Assembly: GCA_035294225.1 (NCBI GenBank)
Contig: DATGLH010000093.1
Span: forward strand, 1 to 64,000
Reading direction: 5' to 3'
DNA: 64,000 nt
From: Trebonia sp035294225
Lineage (GTDB): Bacteria; Actinomycetota; Actinomycetes; Streptosporangiales; Streptosporangiaceae
Positions 33,197 to 41,436 of this stretch are shown here, piece by piece; the stretch's first letter is position 1, and each line of letters begins with the position of its first letter. The position numbers and the translations under genes are program-made. The notes below the pieces were generated by a model. That model saw only the letters and a program-made list of their open reading frames with translations. It searched no databases and had not been told where the DNA came from.

Positions 33197-34534
33197 ATGC
33201 TGACCGCGTTCATCCGGGCGTTCCGGACGCCCGACCTGCGCAAGAAGCTGCTGTTCACACTGGGCATCATCGTCGTGTTCCGGCTGGGCTCGACGCTGCC
33301 CGCGCCGGGCATCAACGAGAGCAACGTGTCGACCTGCGCGGGCATCGCCGCGAAGAGCGGCGCCGCGGGCGTCTACCAGATCGTCGACCTGCTCAGCGGC
33401 AACGCGCTGAAGTACATGTCGGTGTTCGCGCTCGGCATCATGCCCTACATCACCGCGAGCATCATCCTCCAGCTGCTCACGGTCGTGATCCCGCGGCTTG
33501 AGACGCTCAAGAACGAGGGCCAGGCCGGCCAGGCGAAGATCACCCAGTACACCCGGTACCTGACCATCGGCCTGGCGATCCTGCAATCCACCGGCTACGT
33601 CGAGCTCGCCCGCAGCGGGACGCTGGTTCCGGGCTGCTCGACGAGCCTCTATCCGATCATCCCCGACGCGTCGGTCTTCCGGATCGCCACGATGGTGATC
33701 ACGATGGTGGCCGGCACCGCGGTGATCATGTGGATGGGCGAGCTGATCACCGACCGCGGCGTCGGCAACGGCATGTCGATCCTGATCTTCACCCAGGTCA
33801 TCGCCGTCATCCCCGGTGAGATGCTGACCATCTTCCAGACCCGCGGCGCGTTCACCTCGCTGGTGTCGGTCGTCGTGGTGCTCGTGGTCGTCGCGGGCAT
33901 CGTGTTCATGGAGCAGGCCCAGCGGCGCGTGCCCGTGCAGTACGCCAAGCGGATGGTCGGCCGCCGGATGTACGGGGGCACGTCCACCTACATCCCGATG
34001 AAGGTCAACCAGGCGGGCGTCATCCCGGTCATCTTCGCCTCCAGCCTGCTGTACATCCCGCAGCTGGCGGTGTCGCTGTTCGGCAACAGCAGCCACCCGC
34101 AAGGGTGGGTTTCCTGGGTCCAGACCTACCTGGAGATCGGCGCGACCGGCAACCTGTCGTCCCTGTGGTTCTACCTGGCGGCCTTCTTCGTGCTGATCGT
34201 CGCGTTCACGTTCTTCTACGTGTCGATCACGTTCAACCCGACCGAGGTCGCCGACAACATGAAGAAGTACGGCGGCTTCGTCCCGGGCATCAGGCCAGGG
34301 CGGCCCACCGCCGAGTACCTCGGCTACGTGCTCACCCGGCTTACCGCGCCGGGGTCGCTCTACCTCGGCGTGGTCGCCCTGTTCCCACTGGTCGCGCTCG
34401 CCGCGATCGGCGTGGGGAACCAGTTCCCGTTCAGCGGCGTGAGCCTGCTCATCATGGTCGGCGTTGGCCTGGATACGGTCAAGCAGATCGAGAGCCAGCT
34501 GCAGCAGCGTAATTATGAGGGTTTCTTGCGATAG
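33197..34534 (+). CDS. secY: Protein translocase subunit SecY
   Basis: A 445-residue inner-membrane protein with about ten transmembrane helices, the channel of the Sec export system. FRLGSTLPAPGIN in the first loop, LGIMPYITASIILQLL (plug-helix region) and GQAKITQYTRYLTIGLA are canonical, as is the cytosolic C-terminal QQRNYEGFLR. ATG at 33197 follows GAAGAGGGATC. The stop overlaps the GTG start of adk by one base. Confidence 0.98.
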   Translation: MLTAFIRAFRTPDLRKKLLFTLGIIVVFRLGSTLPAPGINESNVSTCAGIAAKSGAAGVYQIVDLLSGNALKYMSVFALGIMPYITASIILQLLTVVIPRLETLKNEGQAGQAKITQYTRYLTIGLAILQSTGYVELARSGTLVPGCSTSLYPIIPDASVFRIATMVITMVAGTAVIMWMGELITDRGVGNGMSILIFTQVIAVIPGEMLTIFQTRGAFTSLVSVVVVLVVVAGIVFMEQAQRRVPVQYAKRMVGRRMYGGTSTYIPMKVNQAGVIPVIFASSLLYIPQLAVSLFGNSSHPQGWVSWVQTYLEIGATGNLSSLWFYLAAFFVLIVAFTFFYVSITFNPTEVADNMKKYGGFVPGIRPGRPTAEYLGYVLTRLTAPGSLYLGVVALFPLVALAAIGVGNQFPFSGVSLLIMVGVGLDTVKQIESQLQQRNYEGFLR

Positions 34535-35187
34535 TGCGCATCGTCCTTGTCGGGCCCCCCGGAGCGGGCAAAGGGACCCAGGCCCACTTCATCGCATCCC
34601 ATCTGGCGATCCCGCGCATCTCGACAGGTGACATCTTCCGCTACAACGTCACGCACAACACCGAGCTTGGCGTCAAGGCCAAGGAGTACATGAACCGCGG
34701 GGATCTCGTTCCCGACGAGATAACCGTCGCCATGGTGCGCGACCGGCTCGCGGAAGACGACGCGCAGGCCGGCTTCCTGCTTGACGGTTTCCCGCGCAAC
34801 GTCCCGCAGGCCGAGACGCTGAAGAAGATGCTCGCCGAGTTCGAGACCAGGCTCACCGTGGTCCTCGAGCTCGTGGTCGACGAGGACGAGGTGGTCCGCC
34901 GCCTGTCCGGCCGCCGCACCTGCCGCCGCTGCGAGCGCGTGTGGCACGTGCTGTACGACCCGCCCACGGTGTCGGGGGTCTGCGACGACTGCGGCGGCGA
35001 GCTCTTCCAGCGCGACGACGACAAGGAAGAGGTCATCCGGCACCGGCTCGAGGTGTACAACAGCCAGACGGCGCCGCTGATCGCCTTCTACGCGGACGAG
35101 GGCATCCTCGTGGGCATCGACGCGACCGGCCCGGTGGAAGAGGTCACCACCCGCGCGCTCACGGCTTTGCAGCCGTACGTGCGCTAA
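34534..35187 (+). CDS. adk: Adenylate kinase, zinc-LID form
   Basis: A 217-residue cytosolic enzyme that interconverts ATP plus AMP and two ADP. GPPGAGKGTQ (residues 7-16) binds phosphate, DGFPRN is the AMP-site signature, and the LID carries CRRC...CDDC, the zinc-binding variant. GTG at 34534 overlaps the secY stop. A 430-bp repeat-rich gap follows before map. Confidence 0.97.
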   Translation: MRIVLVGPPGAGKGTQAHFIASHLAIPRISTGDIFRYNVTHNTELGVKAKEYMNRGDLVPDEITVAMVRDRLAEDDAQAGFLLDGFPRNVPQAETLKKMLAEFETRLTVVLELVVDEDEVVRRLSGRRTCRRCERVWHVLYDPPTVSGVCDDCGGELFQRDDDKEEVIRHRLEVYNSQTAPLIAFYADEGILVGIDATGPVEEVTTRALTALQPYVR

Positions 35188-35338
35188 CGCGTTCCGGACG
35201 GCGCCGTTCATGATCCTGTAATTTTTTCGTACCTATTCCGGATTTTCTCTACATGGTGAAAAGTCTTTCGGTTCGCGCGGTCGGCCACGGCGGCCCGTCG
35301 GCCATCGGGGCGGTGCTGCTGTGACGCGAGCGGTCCGG

Positions 35339-35445
35339 GTGGCGGCAGGGGCCGTGTTCGGAACAAGCTGAACGTGTTTTCGTCGCGCCGACGATATCGT
35401 GCCACGCCCGTGGCGGCAGGGGCCGCGTTCGGAACAAGCTGAACG
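35339..35445. repeat. 36-bp direct repeat in the adk-map gap
   Basis: Copies at 35339-35374 and 35410-35445 differ by one base; they contain GGCAGGGGCC and TTCGGAACAAGCTGAACG. The 35-nt spacer contains GTGTTTTCGTCGCGCC. Each copy has a short inverted CGTTC...GAACG pair (GTGTTC in the first). Confidence 0.85.
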
Positions 35446-35511
35446 GGGCTGGAGTCCCGCTCGCGGCCGGGCCGCCTCCATGCGCCGCCGTGGCTCGCCG
35501 CTAGCCGCCGC

Positions 35512-35553
35512 GATCTCGCTCCTGGATCCCAGGATCTCGCTCCTGGATCCCAG
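35512..35553. repeat. Perfect 21-bp tandem repeat before map
   Basis: GATCTCGCTCCTGGATCCCAG occurs twice in direct succession, 35512-35532 and 35533-35553. The rest of the 434-bp adk-map gap shows no gene. Confidence 0.88.
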
Positions 35554-35621
35554 GCGGCGCGGCGGCCGTTGGCTCCCGGGAGGCTGCGGCGGCGGTAGCG
35601 TTGTAACGGAGGTGTGGTGGC

Positions 35622-36473
35622 ATGCGGTTGCGGCGTGATCGTGCGATTGAGATCAAGGCCCCGGGGCAGTTCACCCGCATGCGCGAGGCTGGCCTGGTGG
35701 TTGCGCATACGCTGCGGGTCCTCGCCGAGGCGGTGCGGCCGGGGATCACCACCGCCGACCTCGACGCGATCGCCGAGCGCGAGATCCGATCGGCGGGCGC
35801 GGTCCCGTCCTTCCTCGGCTACCACGGCTATCCGGCCACGATCTGCACGTCGGTGAACGAGGAGATCGTGCACGGCATCCCCGCCAGGGACCGCCGCCTC
35901 AACCCGGGCGACGTCATCTCGATCGACTGCGGCGCGATCGTCGACGGCTGGCACGGCGACGCGGCCATCTCGATGGGGGTAGGCGAGATCGACCAGGCGG
36001 ATCAGGCGCTGCTCGACGCGTGCGAGGCGGCGTTGTGGGCGGGCATCGCCCAGGCCAGGCCCGGGAACCGGATCGGTGACATCTCGCACGCGGTGGAGCG
36101 GTCGGCCCGCTCGTCCGGGGAGTACGGGCTGATCCGCGAGTACACCGGGCACGGGATCGGCACGGCGATGCACATGGAGCCCGCGGTCCCGAACTACGGG
36201 CCGCCCGGCCACGGTCCGCGGTTGCGCGCGGGCATGGCGCTGGCGATCGAGCCGATGATCACCCGTGGCGGCGAGCGCACCGAGGAACTCGCCGACGGCT
36301 GGACGGTGGTCACCGCAGACGGCTCCCGCGCCGCTCACTTCGAGCACACGGTGGCCATCACCCCCGACGGTCCCTGGGTCCTGACCGCGCCGGAGGACGG
36401 GCAACCCGAGTTCGCCGGACGGTCCGGGGCGACCGTGCTGGCCCGGGGAGACGGAGCCCCCGATGCCCGGTGA
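35622..36473 (+). CDS. map: Methionine aminopeptidase type I
   Basis: A 283-residue dinuclear metalloprotease removing N-terminal Met from nascent proteins. Metal ligands are visible in order: the two Asp of IDCGAIVDGWHGDAA, His in GHGIGTAMHMEP, Glu in AIEPMI and Glu in FEHTVAI. The pita-bread fold includes GYPATICTSVNEEIVHGIP. ATG at 35622 follows ACGGAGG. The C terminus is about 20 residues longer than the E. coli enzyme. It overlaps the downstream DUF1707 gene by 11 nt. Confidence 0.96.
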   Translation: MRLRRDRAIEIKAPGQFTRMREAGLVVAHTLRVLAEAVRPGITTADLDAIAEREIRSAGAVPSFLGYHGYPATICTSVNEEIVHGIPARDRRLNPGDVISIDCGAIVDGWHGDAAISMGVGEIDQADQALLDACEAALWAGIAQARPGNRIGDISHAVERSARSSGEYGLIREYTGHGIGTAMHMEPAVPNYGPPGHGPRLRAGMALAIEPMITRGGERTEELADGWTVVTADGSRAAHFEHTVAITPDGPWVLTAPEDGQPEFAGRSGATVLARGDGAPDAR

Positions 36474-36924
36474 TCCCCGGCTGCGCGCCTCGGACGCGGA
36501 CCGGGAGCGCACGGCGTCACTGCTTCGCGAGCATCACGCCGAGGGCAGGCTGACCGCGGAGGAGTTCAACGAGCGCCTGGACCAGGCGTTCGCGGCGAAG
36601 ACGATCGGGGAACTCGACTCCCTCCTCGCCGATCTGCCCGGCATCGACCTGTACCGGCTGCCCGCGGCCGGCATCCGGCCGGCGCCGGCCGGCGCGCTGC
36701 GGCCCCGCGGCCGCGGCGGGAGGGTGGACCGGCGTGGTCAGGGCGCGGTGACCCCGCGGCGGGTTGCCGCCTGGGTGGCCTGGGCGGCGATCAGCTCGCT
36801 GCTGTTCGTCGTGTGGCTGGGGATCGGCCTGGTTTCCGGCGGCGCCGCGTGGTTCCCGTGGTTCCTGCTCGTCGCCGTCCCATGGGGAATGGCCATCGCG
36901 CGCAGGCCCCCGCATCACCGGTAG
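36463..36924 (+). CDS. DUF1707 domain protein with two membrane helices
   Basis: A 153-residue protein. Residues 5-60 match the actinobacterial DUF1707/SHOCT-like pattern: LRASDADRERTASLLREHHAEG, then LTAEEFNERLDQAFAAKT and ELDSLLADLPG. An Arg/Gly-rich linker leads to two predicted transmembrane helices (VAAWVAWAAISSLLFVVWLG and WFPWFLLVAVPWGMAIA). Function is unknown. It overlaps map by 11 nt and precedes the infA promoters, so it is co-expressed with map. Topology is inferred from hydrophobicity only. Confidence 0.85.
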   Translation: MPGDPRLRASDADRERTASLLREHHAEGRLTAEEFNERLDQAFAAKTIGELDSLLADLPGIDLYRLPAAGIRPAPAGALRPRGRGGRVDRRGQGAVTPRRVAAWVAWAAISSLLFVVWLGIGLVSGGAAWFPWFLLVAVPWGMAIARRPPHHR

Positions 36925-36945
36925 CCGCGGGCCGCCCCGTGCTCA

Positions 36946-36975
36946 TTGCCCCGCCGGCCGGCGGTCGGCTACCCT
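36946..36975 (+). promoter_or_regulatory. Candidate infA promoter P1
   Basis: TTGCCC (36946-36951) and TACCCT (36970-36975) with an 18-nt spacer, about 275 nt before infA. No gene lies in the 326-bp gap. Confidence 0.45.
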
Positions 36976-37081
36976 GTAGCGACGGCGGCTTGCCATCGCC
37001 TGACACGAGGCCGGCACCGCGGCTCACCCGGCACCGGGCGCCGCGGGAATAGGAGCAGGGCTGGCGGTGTTATGCTGCCAG

Positions 37082-37111
37082 TTCGCGCTGCCAGGATCGG
37101 TCTAGTAGAAT
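37082..37111 (+). promoter_or_regulatory. infA: Candidate infA promoter P2
   Basis: TTCGCG (37082-37087) and TAGAAT (37106-37111) with an 18-nt spacer. The -10 is close to consensus, and the leader would be about 130 nt. Confidence 0.5.
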
Positions 37112-37250
37112 CTGCTGCGGCCCATCGGCTGGCTTTCCGGATGGCTTCGCGCCATGGGGAGTGCGTCGTGCCCAGCCCGGCGTTCCCGCCGGGGCGGCTG
37201 CGAACCAGCACGATACCAACCAAGACTACGCAGGACGAAGCGCGGAGGAT

Positions 37251-37472
37251 ATGCCCAAGAAAGACGGCGCCATCGAGATTGAGGGCACGGTGGTGGAGAC
37301 GTTGCCGAATGCCTTCTTCAGGGTGGAGCTGGACAACGGGCACAAGGTACTCGCCCACATCAGCGGGAAGATGCGGATGCACTACATCCGGATCCTGCCC
37401 GACGACCGGGTGGTCGTAGAACTCAGCCCGTATGACCTGAGCCGCGGTCGCATCGTCTACCGGTACAAGTAA
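37251..37472 (+). CDS. infA: Translation initiation factor IF-1
   Basis: A 73-residue OB-fold protein occupying the A site during initiation. KKDGAIEIEGTVVETLPNAFF and the RVELDNGHKVLAHISGKMR core are canonical, ending in GRIVYRYK. ATG at 37251 follows GGAGG at 37244. It heads the infA-rpmJ-rpsM-rpsK-rpsD-rpoA-rplQ unit. Confidence 0.98.
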   Translation: MPKKDGAIEIEGTVVETLPNAFFRVELDNGHKVLAHISGKMRMHYIRILPDDRVVVELSPYDLSRGRIVYRYK

Positions 37473-37540
37473 GGGCGTCCTGGCGTCAGGGGCGCCAGGA
37501 GCTAACCGGCCCGCCAGGGCGGGCCAGAGGAGAGTTTGCC

Positions 37541-37654
37541 GTGAAGGTCAAGCCGAGCGTCAAGAAGATCTGCAGCAAGTGCAGGATCATCCGCCGCCAC
37601 GGCCGCGTCATGGTCATCTGCTCCGACCCCCGGCACAAGCAGCGTCAAGGCTGA
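37541..37654 (+). CDS. rpmJ: 50S ribosomal protein L36, zinc-binding
   Basis: A 37-residue protein read directly from the sequence. VKVKPSVKKICSKCRIIRRH opens it, and Cys11, Cys14, Cys27 and His32 form the zinc site. It ends HKQRQG. GTG at 37541, with AGAGGAGAG 7-15 nt upstream, 68 nt after infA. Confidence 0.96.
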   Translation: MKVKPSVKKICSKCRIIRRHGRVMVICSDPRHKQRQG

Positions 37655-37655
37655 G

Positions 37656-37690
37656 CGGGGGCCGAAGGGGGTCGTCCCCGGGCGGGCAGG
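37656..37690 (-). repeat. G/C-rich hairpin repeat after rpmJ
   Basis: GGGGGCCGAAGGGGGTCGTCCCCGGGC, a shortened member of the dispersed family with the GGGGGTCGTCCCC hairpin core. Confidence 0.55.
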
Positions 37691-37724
37691 GCTGGGCATG
37701 AAGCCCGGACGCGCGGGCTGGGCG

Positions 37725-37764
37725 CACAACCGAATACGCTGAACACGCACACAACCGAATACGC
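37725..37764. repeat. 15-bp direct repeat in the rpmJ-rpsM gap
   Basis: CACAACCGAATACGC at 37725-37739 and 37750-37764, 10 nt apart, with GTAGTACGCGTACCGCG following. The rest of the 234-bp gap has no gene. Confidence 0.8.
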
Positions 37765-37888
37765 GAAGTAGTACGCGTACCGCGAGCGGCGTAGCCGCAG
37801 CCCCCGGTTGGAGGCCGGGGCCCGGTCCTGGGCAGGGGCGGGAAGCGGTGCGGAGGACCTCCACCACATGAAGGGGAACTGCCCGCAC

Positions 37889-38269
37889 ATGGCACGTCTT
37901 TCCGGTGTCGACCTGCCGCGTGACAAGCGGCTTGAGGTCGCGCTGACCTATATCTACGGGATCGGCCGTACCCGGGCCCTGGAGACCCTCGCCGCCACCG
38001 GCGTGAGCCCCGACACCCGGGTGCACGATCTCACCGAAGACGACCTGCTGAAGCTGCGCGACTGGATCGACGCCAACTACCAGGTCGAGGGCGACCTCCG
38101 CCGCGAGGTCCAGGCGGACATCCGCCGCAAGATCGAGATCGGCTGCTACCAGGGCATCAGGCACCGCAAGGGGCTGCCGGTGCATGGCCAGCGGACGCAG
38201 ACGAACGCGCGTACCCGCAAGGGCAAGAAGAAGACCGTCGCCGGCAAGAAGAAGGCCGGGAAGAAGTAG
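37889..38269 (+). CDS. rpsM: 30S ribosomal protein S13
   Basis: A 126-residue 30S head protein bridging to the 50S and touching P-site tRNA. ARLSGVDLPRDKRLEVALTY opens it; the helix-two-turns-helix motif and the HGQRTQTNARTRKG signature follow. The Lys-rich tail is standard. ATG at 37889 is chosen over upstream in-frame starts because the conserved N terminus begins there and GAAGGGGAA precedes it. Confidence 0.96.
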   Translation: MARLSGVDLPRDKRLEVALTYIYGIGRTRALETLAATGVSPDTRVHDLTEDDLLKLRDWIDANYQVEGDLRREVQADIRRKIEIGCYQGIRHRKGLPVHGQRTQTNARTRKGKKKTVAGKKKAGKK

Positions 38270-38332
38270 TCCCTGCTAGCCCGGACGCCCCGGGCGGGCA
38301 GGGGACCGATCACCTCAGGAGTCAGTAAGCAG

Positions 38333-38743
38333 ATGCCGCCAAGGAGCCGCAGCCAGCAAGGCGCGCCTAAGAAGCTGCGCCGCAAGGAGCGGAAGAACGT
38401 AGCCCACGGGCACGCCCACATCCGGTCCACATTCAACAACACCATCGTCTCGATCACGGACCCCGCCGGCAACGTGATCTCGTGGGCGTCCTCCGGGCAG
38501 GTCGGGTTCAAGGGCTCGCGCAAGTCCACCCCGTATGCCGCGCAGCAGGCCGCGGAGGCCGCGGCGCGCCGTGCCATGGAGCACGGCATGCGCAAGGTCG
38601 ACGTCTTCGTCAAGGGCCCCGGATCCGGCCGGGAGACCGCGATCAGGTCGCTGCAAGCGACCGGTCTCGAGGTGGGTTCCATCCAGGACGTTACCCCCGT
38701 TCCGCACAATGGCTGCCGTCCGCCTAAGCGGCGTCGGGTCTGA
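38333..38743 (+). CDS. rpsK: 30S ribosomal protein S11
   Basis: A 136-residue platform protein near the E-site mRNA path. HAHIRSTFNNTIVSITDPAGN and the C-terminal DVTPVPHNGCRPPKRRRV signature are intact. ATG at 38333, 63 nt after rpsM; rpsD follows 13 nt after its stop. Confidence 0.97.
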   Translation: MPPRSRSQQGAPKKLRRKERKNVAHGHAHIRSTFNNTIVSITDPAGNVISWASSGQVGFKGSRKSTPYAAQQAAEAAARRAMEHGMRKVDVFVKGPGSGRETAIRSLQATGLEVGSIQDVTPVPHNGCRPPKRRRV

Positions 38744-38756
38744 GGGAGAGAGGCTG

Positions 38757-39383
38757 ATGGCTCGTTACACAGGGGCGGACTGCAAGCTGTGCCGTCGCGA
38801 GAAGGTAAAGCTGTTCCTGAAGGGCGCGAAGTGCGAATCGCCGAAGTGCCCGATCGAGATCCGGCCGTACCCGCCGGGCGAGCACGGCAGGATCCGGCAG
38901 AAGGACAGCGAGTACCTCCTGCAGATCCGCGAGAAGCAGAAGGCGCGGCGTATCTACGGCGTGCTGGAGAAGCAGTTCCAGGGCTACTACACCGAGGCGG
39001 CCCGCCGGACCGGGCGGACCGGCGAGACCTTGCTCCAGATCCTGGAAAGCCGCCTGGACAACGTGGTGTACCGCGCCGGGTTCGCCAAGAGCCGCGACAT
39101 GGCCCGCCAGCTTGTCCGGCACGGTCACTTCCTGGTGAACGGCAGGCGCGTCGACATCCCGTCGTACCGGGTGAGCGAGAACGACGTCATCGAGGTCGCG
39201 GCCAAGTCCCTTGAGCTGACCCCGATGGTGATCGCCCGCGCCGAGGCCGGCGAGCGCCAGGTGCCCGCCTGGCTTGAGGTGATGCCCGAGCAGATGCGCA
39301 TTCTCGTACACCAGCTCCCGGCCCGGGCGCAGATCGACACCCAGGTTCAGGAACAGCTGATCGTCGAGTACTACTCGAAGTAA
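38757..39383 (+). CDS. rpsD: 30S ribosomal protein S4, zinc-binding
   Basis: A 208-residue assembly nucleator and mRNA helicase component. Cys9, Cys12, Cys26 and Cys31 form an N-terminal zinc site (C+ type). The S4 RNA-binding domain includes RLDNVVYRAGFAKSRDMARQ and GHFLVNGRRVDIPSY. ATG at 38757 follows GAGGGAGAGAGG. In other bacteria S4 represses the alpha operon; no target structure was identified here. Confidence 0.97.
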   Translation: MARYTGADCKLCRREKVKLFLKGAKCESPKCPIEIRPYPPGEHGRIRQKDSEYLLQIREKQKARRIYGVLEKQFQGYYTEAARRTGRTGETLLQILESRLDNVVYRAGFAKSRDMARQLVRHGHFLVNGRRVDIPSYRVSENDVIEVAAKSLELTPMVIARAEAGERQVPAWLEVMPEQMRILVHQLPARAQIDTQVQEQLIVEYYSK

Positions 39384-39455
39384 AAACCGGCGGGAGAAAG
39401 AAGCCCGCCGCCGTTCGCGGCTTCATATAGCGGTTGCCGCGGAAAGGAAAGTCCC

Positions 39456-40472
39456 ATGCTCATCGCACAGCGTCCGTCGCTCGGTGAGGAACAGATCAGC
39501 GACTACCGGTCGAAGTTCACGATCGAGCCGCTGGAGCCCGGTTTCGGCTACACGATCGGCAACTCCCTCCGGCGCACCCTGCTGTCCTCCATCCCGGGGG
39601 CGGCGGTCACGTCGATCCGCATCGAAGGCGTGCTGCACGAGTTCACCACGGTCCCGGGGGTGAAGGAAGACGTCACCGACATCATCTTGAACCTCAAGCA
39701 GCTCGTCATCTCCTCCGAGCACGACGAGCCCGTGGTGATGTACCTGCGCAAGCAGGGGCCGGGCGCGGTCACCGCGGCCGACATCGCGCCGCCCGCCGGC
39801 GTCGAGGTACACAACCCCGAGCTGCACATCGCGACCCTCAACAGCAAGGGCAAGCTGGAGATGGAGCTCACCGTCGAGCGCGGTCGCGGCTACGTCTCCG
39901 CCACCCAGAACAAGCAGCCGGGGCAGGAGATCGGCCGGATCCCGATCGACTCCATCTACTCGCCGGTGCTGCGGGTGACCTACAAGGTGGAAGCCACCCG
40001 AGTGGAGCAGCGCACCGACTTCGACCGGCTCATCCTGGACGTCGAGACCAAGCCGTGCATGCGTCCGCGTGATGCGGTGGCGAGCGCCGGGAAGACGCTG
40101 ACCGAGCTGTTCGGCCTGGCCAGGGAGCTCAACGTCGACGCCGAGGGCATCGATATCGGCCCGTCGCCGACAGACGCCGCGCTCGCGGCCGACCTGGCGC
40201 TGCCGATCGAGGACCTGAACCTCACCGTCCGGTCCTACAACTGCCTCAAGCGCGAGGGCATCCACACCGTGGGCGAGCTTGTCGCGCGCAGCGAGCAGGA
40301 CCTGCTGGACATCCGGAACTTCGGTGCCAAGTCCATCGAGGAAGTAAAGCAGAAGCTGGTCGACATGGGCCTGTCGCTCAAGGACTCCCCGCCCGGGTTC
40401 GACCCGAGCAGTGCCGTGGACAGCTTCCCCGGCGACGAAGACGAGAGCTACGTCGAGACCGAGCAGTACTAG
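39456..40472 (+). CDS. rpoA: DNA-directed RNA polymerase subunit alpha
   Basis: A 338-residue subunit. The N-terminal domain assembles the polymerase (EPLEPGFGYTIGNSLRRTLL; the GxxxGxxLRR-type dimer signature). The C-terminal domain binds UP elements and activators, with VRSYNCLKREGIHTVGEL and LLDIRNFGAKSIEEVK. ATG at 39456 follows GGAAAGGAAAG. It sits between rpsD and rplQ as usual. Confidence 0.98.
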   Translation: MLIAQRPSLGEEQISDYRSKFTIEPLEPGFGYTIGNSLRRTLLSSIPGAAVTSIRIEGVLHEFTTVPGVKEDVTDIILNLKQLVISSEHDEPVVMYLRKQGPGAVTAADIAPPAGVEVHNPELHIATLNSKGKLEMELTVERGRGYVSATQNKQPGQEIGRIPIDSIYSPVLRVTYKVEATRVEQRTDFDRLILDVETKPCMRPRDAVASAGKTLTELFGLARELNVDAEGIDIGPSPTDAALAADLALPIEDLNLTVRSYNCLKREGIHTVGELVARSEQDLLDIRNFGAKSIEEVKQKLVDMGLSLKDSPPGFDPSSAVDSFPGDEDESYVETEQY

Positions 40473-40503
40473 CCCGGGGGAGGACCCCCGGAACCCCGGC
40501 TGC
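40473..40503 (+). repeat. G/C-rich hairpin repeat after rpoA
   Basis: CCCGGGGGAGGACCCCCGG hairpin followed by AACCCCGGCTGC, starting at the stop codon. Same orientation as the copies after rplK. Confidence 0.7.
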
Positions 40504-40580
40504 GGGCCCGATCCTTGCGGATCTTATCGGGCCCCGGCCGGGCTCGGAGTTTCGTAAGGCGGAATAGAGAAAGGGGCATG

Positions 40581-41318
40581 ATGCCCACGCCTACCAAGGG
40601 TGCCCGGATGGGCGGCAGCCCGGCTCACCAGAAGCACATGCTGGCGAACCTGGCCGCCGCGCTGTTCGAGCACGGGAAGATCACCACGACCGAGGCACGG
40701 GCGCGCAGGCTGCGTCCCTACGCGGAGAAGCTGATCACCTTCGCCAAGCGCGGTGACCTGCATGCCCGCCGTCAGGTGCTGACCGTGGTCCCTGACAAGG
40801 GCATCGTCCACTCCCTGTTCACCGAGATCGGCCCCAGCTTCGCGGACAGGCCCGGCGGCTACACCCGCATCACCAAGCTGGGTCCCCGCAAGGGTGACGC
40901 CGCGCCGATGGCGGTCATCGAGCTGGTCCGGGAAGAGGTCACAGCGGTCAGGCCGCGCCGCCGCACGCGGCGGCAGGCTCCCCAGGCCGCGCCCGCCCCG
41001 GTGCCGGCGACGGCCGGGGCGCCGGCCAGCGCCGAGGCGGAAGCCTCTCAGACCGCTGTAGCCGGGGAGACCGAGGCCGCCGAAGCCACGGCGCCGGAAG
41101 CGGAAGCCGGGCAGGCTCCCGAAACGGCGGAAGCCGCCGCACCGGAAACGGCCGCACCGGAAACGGCGGCGGAGGAGGCTCCTGAGACGGCTGAGGCTGC
41201 GGCACCGGGGTCTGCGGCACCGGAGGCGGCCGGGGCCAGCGAGGCCGGCGCTCCCGCCGAGGCGGCCGGGGCCGGCGCGCCCGCTGACGGCACCACCGAC
41301 CCGGAAGCCCCCGCCTAA
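40581..41318 (+). CDS. rplQ: 50S ribosomal protein L17 with long Ala/Glu-rich tail
   Basis: L17 sits near the exit tunnel. The first 120 residues are a full L17 (TKGARMGGSPAHQKHMLANLA; RPYAEKLITFAKRGDLHARRQV; RPGGYTRITKLGPRKGD). About 125 further residues form a disordered tail dominated by Ala, Glu, Pro and Thr, making 245 residues in all. That is about twice the E. coli protein and, from memory, longer than Streptomyces L17. ATG at 40581 gives the conserved N terminus; ATG at 40578 is also possible. Tail function is unknown. Confidence 0.95.
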   Translation: MPTPTKGARMGGSPAHQKHMLANLAAALFEHGKITTTEARARRLRPYAEKLITFAKRGDLHARRQVLTVVPDKGIVHSLFTEIGPSFADRPGGYTRITKLGPRKGDAAPMAVIELVREEVTAVRPRRRTRRQAPQAAPAPVPATAGAPASAEAEASQTAVAGETEAAEATAPEAEAGQAPETAEAAAPETAAPETAAEEAPETAEAAAPGSAAPEAAGASEAGAPAEAAGAGAPADGTTDPEAPA

Positions 41319-41333
41319 AACCCTCTTCGCGAC

Positions 41334-41388
41334 ATGCCGATTGCGCAATCGGCATGCTCTAGTGTGGTCGATTGCGCAATCGGCATGG
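41334..41388. promoter_or_regulatory. 24-bp perfect palindrome plus 18-bp second copy between rplQ and truA
   Basis: CATGCCGATTGC followed by its reverse complement spans 41334-41357. GATTGCGCAATCGGCATG recurs at 41371-41388, 31 bp from its first copy at 41340-41357. The spacing (about three helical turns) and symmetry suggest an operator, or a hairpin terminating the alpha operon. Confidence 0.6.
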
Positions 41389-41436
41389 ACGTTTCGGCGG
41401 GCTTCTGGGCGGCCGGCGTCGGCCGGGGGTGGCTGG

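Noticed and set aside
35208..36512. 434-codon minus-strand frame over map and its upstream gap
   Set aside because: Mostly antisense to map; the apparent repeats in the product are the translated 36-bp DNA repeat.
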